Shown here piece by piece: positions 50,567-62,500 of a stretch of 64,000 bases of DNA (positions are counted from its first letter, which is position 1; the number at the start of each line of letters is the position of its first letter). The stretch covers positions 7,499,271 through 7,563,270 of the forward strand of contig OZ036003.1 in the NCBI GenBank assembly GCA_964035015.1, given 5' to 3'. The notes beneath the pieces are model-generated. The model made no database searches and was not told the DNA's origin. It worked only from the letters and a program-made list of their open reading frames with translations. The translations under genes and the position numbers were made by a program. Source of the DNA: Corallium rubrum (Eukaryota > Cnidaria > Anthozoa > Scleralcyonacea > Coralliidae).

Positions 50567-53500
50567 ATGGGTTCAAAAAAGAAGAAAGATAAGGATAGAA
50601 ATGGCGAGAGAAAGAAACACAAACGTGACAAAGAGAGGAAGGACCGTGATAGTGATGGTTCAAAGAGATCCCGGGATAGGAAAAGCGACGAGAGAGAGAG
50701 TAAAAGACGAAGAGAAGAAGAAGACGATGAATTGCTGAGCTATGCTTTGCTTGAAGAGCCTGAAATTATCTCTTCTTCTGGTGAGTCAGACATTTTAAAG
50801 TTATTAAAATATTTAACTTATGGACGATTTTTAATAGGCATTTAATGATTTATATCATAATGGTTCGTTACAAGGTGAAGACTAATGTTCTTCATTTGAA
50901 AACAGAGATAAACTGCAGTTTTTAGCAGAGTTGTTGGTAACATGGTATAAAAATCCCTTTCACTCCCAACTTTCCAGGAGCTCTCCCATCCACGCGTAAA
51001 AATGCATAACTTGTTCACGGTTGTCAACAGGCATGAACAATGTTGTGCTGCTCACTGTGAACAAGTTGTCAACAAGTTGTTCACTTATGGTTCGAACAAC
51101 TTGTTCACGGATAAATCAACAGTCATGAACAAGTTGTTCCAACAGCACATTTTTATAGCCAATGTTGTTCGCACATGATACAACATGTAACAGCATGACG
51201 GAATAACAACGATGAACAACAACGTTACATTAATGGTGAACATGGTTGATGTACCAACATGTTCTTCGGTTGTTACAATATGCGTGAACAACGGTTGTTG
51301 TTTCATCAAGCTGTAACAACTTGTTGAAACAATGATAAACAATGTTGTTCATTTATCAATGTTGTTCATATATGTCAACAAGTTGTTACAGCATTGTTGC
51401 AAGTTGTTACAGCATTGTCCAGGTAATAATGCTGTAACAACTTGCAAGATTTTTACGCATGTAGATGGTGAGTAAAGTCATCTCGCATTAGACCAGAGGT
51501 TTCATTATTATTTGTGTCACCAGAAAATAGACCTTTCTGCATGAAGTGAATGGATTATGTGATCTTTCTTTTCAACAAATCTGATTGGTTAATGTCCAGT
51601 GTTTGTCAGAAGTTTTGGATGTCCAAAGTTTTGTGAGAGCCAATCAGATCTCTCAATGTGTTATCTATGCACTTCATGTGGAAAGGTCTATTACAGTACA
51701 TGAAAAAATAGGCAAAAAGAGGCAAAACAGGTGGTGGTAAACTGCTGGTAACCACCTATTAATGAAACCTCTGGTTAGACAGAGTAATGAGTGAAACGTG
51801 ATTCAACAGCCTTTAGCAGATGGTCCACTTGTCTGCTGAATGCCTGAGGAGTTCAAAAGCCATTCGGTTGCCGTTTGGTTGCCATTTGGTTTCAATAGAC
51901 TATCCTAAAGATATCATTCCAGTTCTATATAGTGCTCACTGGAAAACCCTTGTGTTCATGTATGGTCTCTGACAATCGATATGTGATTTATTAGAGAAAG
52001 AAGTCAAGTCTGCAAATGAAGAAACCTCTCTAAGCATTGAGGAAACAAAGTAAGGAATATTTTACCCACTGTAATGTTGAATACTGATCACAAATGATGT
52101 TAATCACGATAGGAAATGGTGGCTGTCGAGTCTCGCGAAATACAGGCTGACCCGTATTAGCTACGCATGCGTAGAATGAATATCTTGCATGTAAACGTCA
52201 TCAATATGCAGCAACTTGTGATTTTGTTATTTTTTGCCATGTTGCAATTAGTTGCAAGAAAAGTTGGATGGGTTCTACTTTTTGCTGCAACTTGCAACAA
52301 AGTTCACAAGTTGCTGAACATTGTAACACTAGGCCTTGCCTGGAGTAAAACAGATGCGCTCTATAAGGACTCAAGGCACTCGTTTTTGTGCATGAGCAGG
52401 TGTCATATAGCTACAGTGCTGCTGCATGCTGTTTTATTGCTTCACAGACAGTCTAAGTACTTTTATCATTCATTTTGTTTCTATCCCGCATAATTTACCA
52501 GCAAATAACTGAGTGCAAATAATTTTCTGAGCATGCGCACTAGCGATAACGCTGCTGACGGCAAATAATTTTTGTAAACATGGTGGCTAGTTCTTCAGTT
52601 ATCCGAGAAAATAATTGAGAGTATTTGGAAGCATCCATAACGACAATGTACTTCAGAAAAGAAATAGTGAAAAGGAAGTTTTAGTGAGCTAAAAAGCAAG
52701 ACTCATGCCAACAAAAACTAAGTTTTACGAAGATTTTAGTATGCTGAAGACAGAGAGAAAAGTGGTGAGCTCTTACTTCAGGCATTTCAAATTTTTAACT
52801 ATTTTATGAATGATAAATCAATTATTGAACTCGTCAATCGCAAAATATCATGATTTGTCAGTGTCTCGCTACTAGTTATTTGTCGAAGGCAGAGGCAAAT
52901 AACTAGTAGCTCGCTACTGACAAATCATGATATGATGTTTCAAGGTGGGGGGCTTATCGAGCACCAAAAGCATGAGAACCCTCTAGGGGATCTCAGGCAT
53001 GCCCCCCCCTGGAATTTTTTTGATTTTCTCACTCTCTGAAACACAATTTTCTGCATTTTGAGGTCAGATTTACAACAAAATATTATGATCATAAACAACA
53101 GGCTGCTAACTGGCAGCAGAAAACTCGTGCTTTGACATTGAATTTTTAGGGGGGCTCAGCCACCTGCTTGCAGTGAATAGGGGGGCACCACACCCCAACT
53201 TATGAGGTTTTTTTCCATGGGTAAATTTATTGCAAGAAAAATCGCATTGTGTAACAGCACCTTTACTGGCTACATGTATAAGAATTAGGTTATCACTATA
53301 ATAGTCTAATAAATGTCTGAATTATATTTTTAGTAAAATAAGAGCTAAACTTGGATTGAAACCTTTGGCAACAGAAAACTCAGGTAAATTAAAGGGTACA
53401 TATTGGGCAATAAAAATTAAGTTTGTTTAATTTGAAAGAACTCGTGAAATTGTAATAGAAGATCTTTTACAACTTTTTCATGTCTTTCTTCATTTCTTCG

Positions 53501-56500
53501 TTTGCAAGTATTTCAATTTGTTTAATATGTAAATGGGATGGGCTCTGACATCAGGAGCAGGGTACAGTATTTTCACACGTAGCAATATCAGTTATGGAAT
53601 GTTCAGTGTCACAAGGCATCTTTATGTGCGCAGTTTCAAGTGATTTCATTGAACAAATTTAGAGATATAACTGATGTTGCTCGTACGTGTGAAAGCACTA
53701 TACCCACCTGCTCTTGACGTCAGAGACCATCTCATTTACATATTAAACAAATTGAAATATATATCTTGAAAATGAAGAAAGATATGAAAAAATTGTAAAA
53801 GATCTTCTATTACACTTTTTTGAGTTCTTTCAAATTAGACAAACTTAGATTTTGTTGCCAATGTCCTTTAACAGTTATTTAATGAAAAGATAAAAAAATA
53901 AGTTCTTCCTTTCAAAACTAGGCCTTCTCAAATATAAGAGTCTACTCTGTTATGTTGACAGGCTTTGAAATAAATTTGAAACGTATACGGGTCACTATGA
54001 CCGGCGGCTCAATAAATTTGCCGGTCACAGCGAATTTTTACCCGTCATTTTTAGTTATACTTATTTGCGCTCGTCGTTCGCATGGCTCGTGAGTTTAGAA
54101 ACAATAATATACAACGGGCCAACGGCGTAACCGTTTTTGAGTTTTTAGGTAACGACGGTGAGACAGACAAACACGCACACACAGACAGATAAAGGTATTA
54201 TTAATATAGATTATGAATTATATTTGTATATGGACATTGTTTAAGCACGCTTTAGGCACAACGCCAGCATATCCTATTACAATTTGACACATTCGCTCTC
54301 ACTTGGATTCAAAAATTCACCGGTCATGCATGTCCGCCAAGTGATGGTATTTGCCGGTCAAACTGTAAAATTTTACCTGTCAGTGACCGGTGACCGGCAC
54401 TTATTTCGAAGCCTGTATGTTGAATAGAAAAATTTTCTGATAGTCAGATCTTTTTTTCCAGTATAAGTCTGTGGGCTTGTGTACAATAGACTGTTCAGTG
54501 TATATATAAATGAGTAAAATAATGAAATGCAAATTTTTTCTCTGATACTGTACTCTAAAAGAGAAATGGATTTATTTTGAACTGATCTTTTATTGTCTTT
54601 AATTAGGTGAACCAAAAAATAAAGATGAAGAGTTTGTCCATGCTCCACCTGTTAACATTATGGAAAAAGAGGCCCAAGAAAAGGTCTGTGCAATTTTAAG
54701 CATCTTTTAAAGTGTCACTATGAAGTGAAAAATACGCTGGCATTTTTGTTGTTTTATTGTACAGATGAGCATGACAGGAGCACTCACTGAAAATTTCAAG
54801 AGAATCTGATGAGAAGTTTTCGCGCTATCAACTCTCAAAATTTGCCGTGGATAGTTTGTTTTGGCGAAATTTGGGCTTCTTGGTAACAATGCCTTACGAC
54901 GTACGCAGATGGATCATTAATAGTGAAATCTATTGTTCTTCTGCATAGTTGGCCATCTGCGTACGTCATAAGCATTGTTTCCGAAAGCCCAATTTTTCTC
55001 GAAGAACGACTAACCATGGCAAATTTTGAGAGTTGATAGCGCGAAAACAACGCATCAGATTCTCTTGAAATTTTCAGTGAGTGCTCCGGTCATGCTCCTC
55101 TGTACAATCAAACAACAAAAATGCCAACGAATTTTTCATTTCATAGACACTTTAAGGACATGTCGAATAACTTTATGTAGGAATTTCGCATCCAAAGTTT
55201 GGTATTTAAAATGACTTTTGGCACCCATCGAGGAGTCATGATAAAGCGTTTGCAGGTTGCTGACTGAATCCAATCGCGTATCAATATTGCAAAGTCGCAC
55301 ACAAGAGAACATCCAGTTTGACTATAAAGTTTGTTTTTTGTTTATCAGTACAAAGAAAAGTTGAAAGAAATGCGAGAAAAGAGAGAAATGCACAAGAAAC
55401 TACAGTGAGTACATGTATACATTATTTTTATCAGGGCTTGAAACTTGCAGTATCCTGATGTCCACAGGTTGCTAGATTTTCGTTTTGGATACCGTAATTT
55501 ACCGTAACTTACAGCGTAACTTACCGTAACCGTAATTTACCGTAACTTACAGCGTAATTTACCGTAACTTACAGCGTAACTTACCGTAACCGTAATTTAC
55601 CATAATTTACCGTAGCTTAGCGTAACTTACAGCGTAATTTACCGTAATTTACCGTAACGTACAGCGTAACTTACAGCGTAACTTACCGTAATTTACCGTA
55701 ATTTACCTAACTTACCGTAACTTACCGTAATTTACCGTAACTTACCGTAACTTACCGTAACTTAACTTACCTTAACTTAAACTTACCGTAACTTAAACTT
55801 ACACTGAAGTGATTTTAAACTATAGCATAGTTGATGAATTAGATGAACTTGCTTTGCTAGTGTTTGTGCTGAATGATGTAAAATCCGATCAGAGTGACAT
55901 GCTGTGCTTTAATATAGTGTGCTGTGAATGTGTTTTCGCTGAGTTGAGCACTGAATGGCGATCAGAAATACAATCAGACGACGTGTTGTGTCTATATTGT
56001 TTGTTGTGCCATTCCGTGTTTAGTAGCTAGTGTTTAGTCACTTTAGTGTATTGTGAATAGTTTGTTGTTTGCCTTATCCTTAATTGTAAAATGACAATTT
56101 TAGGTAAATTGGGAAAAACAGGAAACGCGGTCTTAAAAGAATGTCGCACTATATCGCTTTCGTTCTAACACGTATATTCATTGATTTGCCTGAACAATGA
56201 TCAACACGCTTTTGGAATAAGTATTTTATACGCCTACGTATAACTCAAGCAGTGCCAAGTACAGTTGATTTCTGCATATACAAACTTATAGCTAAGTCGA
56301 CATCTTGGCCGAGGATCTAACATGTCAACTGTACACTTGAAACATTAGTTAAAAGGCTATTCAGATTTCAGAAAGATCTTGATTCGAAGCCAAACAAGCA
56401 CTCGCTCTGTCTTTTCGTCCATGGAAAGCTTGTCGTTTGAGCGAGAAAGTCGAGGCGCGTGGTTTTATTTACGCGATGCTGAACTACTAAATTGAGAATG

Positions 56501-59500
56501 TTGTTACAACTTGTACCGTAGCGCAGTAGATACATGCACGCCGAGCGTGCCTATTTTTTAATGTACATATACTTGTAATGCACCTTACCGTGAATTTAAA
56601 GGGAATTGGCAATATAAATTAAGTTTCTCAACTTTAAAAGAACTCGTGAAATGGTAAAGGAAGAACTTTTACAATTTTTCCAGTTTTTTCTTCGCTTCGT
56701 TTCTATCCCGTATTCTGATTGATTAATTTACCTGCAAATAACTGAGTGCAAATAATCTTAGCGATAACGCTGCTGACGGCAAATAATTTTCGTAAACATG
56801 GCGGCTAGTTCTTCAGCTATCCGAGGAAATAATCGAGAGTACTTGGAAGCATCCATAACGACATTGTACTTCAGAAAAGAAATAGTGAAAAGGATGTTTT
56901 AGTGAGATAAAAAGCAAGACTCGTGCCAACAAAAAGTTACCCTGGTCCCAGTCCTACGCCGCCCGCTGTAGGACCTCTGGGACCCAAGGTAACAAAAACT
57001 AAGTTTTACGAAGATTTTAGTATGCCGAAGACAGAGAAGAGTGGCAATCTCTTACTTCAGGCATTTCAAATTTTTAACTATTTTATGAATGATAAATCAA
57101 TTATTGAACTTGTCTATCGCAAAATATCATGATTTGTCAGTGTCTCGCTACTAGTTATTTGCCTCTGCCTTAACCATAGATAATGGAAGGGGAACTGGAT
57201 AGGAAACTTCAAATGAGGTTAAAGAACCGGAAACGTTGTTTGCACAACTTGCTATGGTAATTACACACTTAAAAGCAGCTAATGCACTTATTGCTGAAAT
57301 TAGACAAAAGTGTAATATCACTTAAGTTCAGCAGTGTCTGATTTTAGCCATGTGGGACCACCCGTTAGGTGCATTGCTCGCTTATAAGCGTATAATTACC
57401 ATAGCAAGTTGTGCAAACATCGTTTCCGGTTTCGTAAGTTTCCTATCCAGTTCCCCTTGCATCATCTATGCCTTAACTAGTAGCTCGCCACTGACAAATC
57501 ATGATATTTTGCTCAGATTCGTCCAATAATTGATAATTGTTTGATACGTGAATTAAATGGTCTCTGATGTTATAACTACGGTAGAGTATTTTCACCCAGA
57601 GAAAACTCAGTTATATCTCCAAGTTTGTTCAACAAAATTATTCAAAATTGGCCACATCAAAACTCGTAGTGATACTGAACATTTCATGTTGAGCAATCAT
57701 GGAGGTAGAAGTGGATTTTGTAATGCATGAAAATGATGACCCCTGGTTATGACGTCAGAGATCATCTCACTTTACATATTAAACAAACTAAAATATCTCG
57801 AAAATGAAGAAAGATACAGAAAAGTCGTAAAAGGTCTTCCATAATTACAATTTTACAAGTTCTTTCAGATTACACAAACTTAATTTATATTACCACTTCC
57901 CTTTGAACTCTTGAATGAGTTTTATACGGTCAGTTGCACCTTTTCACCAAAATGTTTGGAAGGAACCAAGCAGCCAATGAAATGAGTAGTTCAAACGGAA
58001 CTTGTGAACCTCGGAATGAACTTACACTCGATTATATGCTATGTAATCGAGTGAAATGCCCAATATCACTTATAATATACCCAATTCTCTCCTGGCATTA
58101 CCACCTTATTATATATACAGAACTTGCGGTCAAGCTCTCGGCAACGCCCTCCGTGGCTCAGTGGTCAGAGCATTGCACTAGAATCGCAAGGTCGTGGGTT
58201 CAATTCCTGCCGGAGGCCTGTGTAGTTGCATTTTTCGCAACTTGTCCCGTTTTGGTCTTAAAATGTATATATTCTACACTCGAATTTTCTTTCACCCAAA
58301 ATCCTTAGAACATGCTATGTAATCGAGTGAAATGCCCAATATCACTTATAATATACCCAGTTCTCTCCTGGCATTACCACCTTATTATATATACAGAACT
58401 CGCGATCAAGCTCTCGGCAACGCCCTCCGTGGCTCAGTGGTCAGAGCATTGCACTAGAATCGCAAGGTCGTGGGTTCAATTCCTGCTGGAAGGCCCGTGT
58501 AGTTGCATTTTTCGCAACTGGTCCCGGTTTGGTCTTAAAATGTATATATTCTACACTCGAATTTTCCTTCACCCAAAATCCTTAGAACATGCTATGTAAT
58601 CGAGTGAAATGCCCAATATCACTTATAATGAATCATAGTAGTGTTTTGCTAGTACTATGCTGTACTTATGTACTTTTAAGTTAGCATTACTCTGTTGTGT
58701 AATATTTAGAAAAGTGAAGAAACTTGCAGAGAGTGATAGCGATGATGGAAGTGCCTTATCGTGGGTAAAGAAAATTAGGAAGAAAGACACGGAGAAGCAG
58801 TTGGCTGAAAAACGGGTACTAAGTGCTTTAATGCTATAATTATGTATTTATCTCAAGGTGTTTGAGAGAGTGCGAAAAACATCTGACCTCACAGGGACAT
58901 GCATGCAGATTTTCCTCAGGAAACACTTGCACTGTGTTATACTATGCAGTGGTGTGTTTTAATAAGGATTTCATATAGGTTCCTGGACTGGAGTAGTGCT
59001 AACGAAATTGAGTTAACATCAGTGTTTTGTTTTAATTTTTAGGCTAAGCTGCTAGAAGAGATGGACGAAGAATTTGGAGTTGGTCGTCTTGTTGACAATG
59101 TCATAGGGAGAAAAGCTAAGGTTTCAGTTTGTATGATTTACAGCATTAAGCAATTGCGCATATACACTGTATACTAGAAGTTTTTATCAAAAGTGAAGTG
59201 CTGCGAGTTGCTACCATTTACTATTTAGTAGTAAAATACTTGTTATCGTCCGAAGCATTTTCAATTAAAGAGCTTAAGCATGCGACGTTTTCCTCAACAT
59301 GGACGTCACGCGTATATAATCGAGCCATTAAAGAGTGATGGCGTCAGCACTCTTGCTTGAAGTGAAGAACGCCAATCTATGCAGTTTTAGGTTGTTGATT
59401 TGCAGCAATAACGGCTGTTGCCATATTTAATGTTGCCATCTTTAATAATGCCTACCGCTGATCGGCAGACATTGCGTATACCGAAGATCATCGCCCACGA

Positions 59501-62500
59501 AATCCTAAGAATCGAGTTTGTGAACGCATATAAACTCGGCCCAGATGTAATTGCGATTGAAAGCTTGGACTGTCATGAATGACATGTATAATATATATCT
59601 ATTTCTTCTGGCTTCTGTTTCTTTTTAGCAATACACAGCTAGAGATCTGAAGGGCTTGACAGTTGAGCATTCATCGCACATGATTAAGGTAATTGTGACA
59701 ATCACAAGGTAATATTTGGCACAAAACTACATGTCGTGGCATTTATTTTTAATCTATACCCAAAATACATTATTTTAAAATCACGCGCTGTGATTGGTTG
59801 CTGACGTGGTGAGATTTCTCCGTTATGCCCGTGGGCATTATGGAAATTGTTAATTCCCTACGATTGAAAAAAAAATCCTAATGAGAAACTTTTATTGCCG
59901 AAAAACGACGAAAATAAATGAAATAAACGACGATGAACATTATAAAAGTAAATTCCAGTATCCAGACCAGAAAGAACCAGCAGAAAACAACGCTAGTCCG
60001 GTGTTTTGACGAAGTTAAATGAAGCGAAGACCAAGAAATGCAAGATTGATTTTGAAATAAAAAGTGCCCTGTAATAAACTACTTAATTACTTAATAACCT
60101 CGACCGTTCGGTCTTCCGGGTAAAATATTAAACCTCGGTCTTGAACGTATTAATCTCGCCATCGCTCGGTGAATACAGCAAGACCTCGGTTTAATATTTT
60201 ACCGTAAAGACCTCACTCCTGGTTATTAAGTAGTTAGTATCAAATCATTAATAATTCATGACGAAAATTCAAGAGAAATGAATGTTTAATCAGCATCTTT
60301 AAATACGGATAAAACATTGATTAATAAAACATCAATGTTTTATCAAAGTTAATAGGCACTATATAGTGGCTCAAATTAAGCTTTTTCTGAGTTAAAATGA
60401 TCTTATTTAACCTTTTCTACGACTCTTAAACAAAGTGTTCATCATTTACACTTACAATTTGATAAGTAAGTTAAAATATTCGCGTCCGATTTTTATGGAC
60501 ATCTACAATGGATCGCCCTTCGGCTCGCCATTGTAAATGCCCTTCAAAAATCATTAATAATTCATGAGGAAAACACAAAAGAAAATTATGACCGTATCGT
60601 ATCTTTATATGTGATAAAGATTTCTCCAGATTTACATGAACTTTAGCTTTGATTTTCTCGGCTTAGACAAGGTTATTTTTCAAACTAACTCCGCCAATCA
60701 ACTTACCAAGTGGTTCGTTTTTGAAGCCGTATAATAAACTCGCAGTTCGTGTTTTATCAGATATAAAAACACTCGGCTTCGCCTCGTGTCTTTCTATCTG
60801 ATAAAACACTGCTGCTCGTTTATTAAACAGTACATAAAGGTCGGCCGCTCACATTTTGACTACTACATATAAAGTATGTATAAACAAGACTTATGTTGAC
60901 TACTGTAAGTTCTCAGCTGTGGTTTTGTGCTCATTAGTACTGCACATGCAAAGGGCCTTTCTGCTGCATTTTTACAACTAGCCTTGTCTATATTTTTCGT
61001 GTACTTCCCAGTTTTGTTTTAAAATGTAATATGTGTATATATTTTAGTACTTGAAATTTTTCTTCACCAGTTTTCTTTGATATTATACTTTTTGTAGGAA
61101 GGAAAAGAAGTTGTGTTGACATTAAAAGATTCAGGTTTGTTAACTCAACACTGTGTTGGTTAATATTTTTAATGTTATTCCTTATTATAAAATAACCGGA
61201 AGTAAATGAACGACAACACGCACTCTGATTGGCTATTGGGTCAAACAAGCGTGCCATTATAACTCCATAACGGCACGGCACACGAGATACTTCGCGACGA
61301 TTTTGTCGTTTTTCACGAATTTTATGTGGATTTAATCATCAAGTCAAAAATTACTTAATTACTTGGATATATGTCTAATCACGTAATTAACACAGCAGAA
61401 TGTTTTCAGTGCAACTTTAAGTGCATTTTCATCGCTAAAATTCCTCGACGTGTTGTACGGGGCCACGCGTGGCGCTAAATGGTAACTGAAAGTAACGGCC
61501 CCCATTACTTTCGGATTTAGCAGCCCTTGGAGGCCGCTACTTTCGGGGGACCGCTACTTTTGGGGGCCCGCTACTTTTGGGGGGCCGCTACTTTCGGGGG
61601 ACCGCTACTTTTGGGGGGCCGCTACTTTTGGGGGACCGCTACTTTCGGGGGACCGCTACTTTTGGGGGGCCACTACTTTCGGGGGACCGCTACTTTTGGG
61701 GGGCCACTACTTTTGGGGGGCCACTACTTTTGGGGGGCCGCTACTTTTGGGGGGCCACTACTTTCGGGGGACCGCTACTTTCGGGGGACCGCTACTTTTG
61801 GGGAGCCGCTACTTTTGGGGGACCGCTTCGGGGGACCGCTACTTTTGGGGGCCCGCTACTTTCGGGGGACCGCTACTTTCGGGGGACCGCTACTTTCGGG
61901 GGACCGCTACTTTTGGGGGGCCACTACTTTCGGGGGACCACTACTTTCGGGGGACCGCTACTTTTGGGGAGCCACTACTTTCGGGGGACCGCTACTTTTG
62001 GGGGGCCACTACTTTCGGGGGACCGCTACTTTTGGGGGGCCGCTACTTTCGGGGGACCGCTACTTTTGGGGGGCCACTACTTTCGGGGGACCGCTACTTT
62101 TGGGGGGCCACTACTTTCGGGGGACCGCTACTTTTGGGGGGCCACTACTTTCGGGGGACCGCTACTTTTGGGGGGCCACTACTTTCGGGGGACCGTTACT
62201 TTTGGGGGGCCGCTACTTTCGGGGGGCCGCTACTTTTGGGGGGCCGCTACTTTTGGGGGGCCGCTACTTTGGGGGGACCGCTACTTTTGGGGGACCGCTA
62301 CTTTTGGGGGACCGCTACTTTTGGGGGGCCGCTACTTTTGGGGGGCCACTACTTTTGGGGGGCCACTACTTTTGGGGGGCCACTACTTTCGGGGGGCCGC
62401 TACTTTTGGGGGACCGCTACTTTCGGGGGACCGCTACTTTTGGGGGGACCGCTACTTTCGGGGGGCCACTACTTTCGGGGGACCGCTACTTTTGGGGGGA

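Noticed and set aside
58148..58216. A functional tRNA gene
   Set aside because: A and B boxes and an acceptor stem are present, but the AGA loop lacks a serine-type variable arm, the anticodon stem has a mismatch, and the unit is part of a repeated 276-bp SINE.
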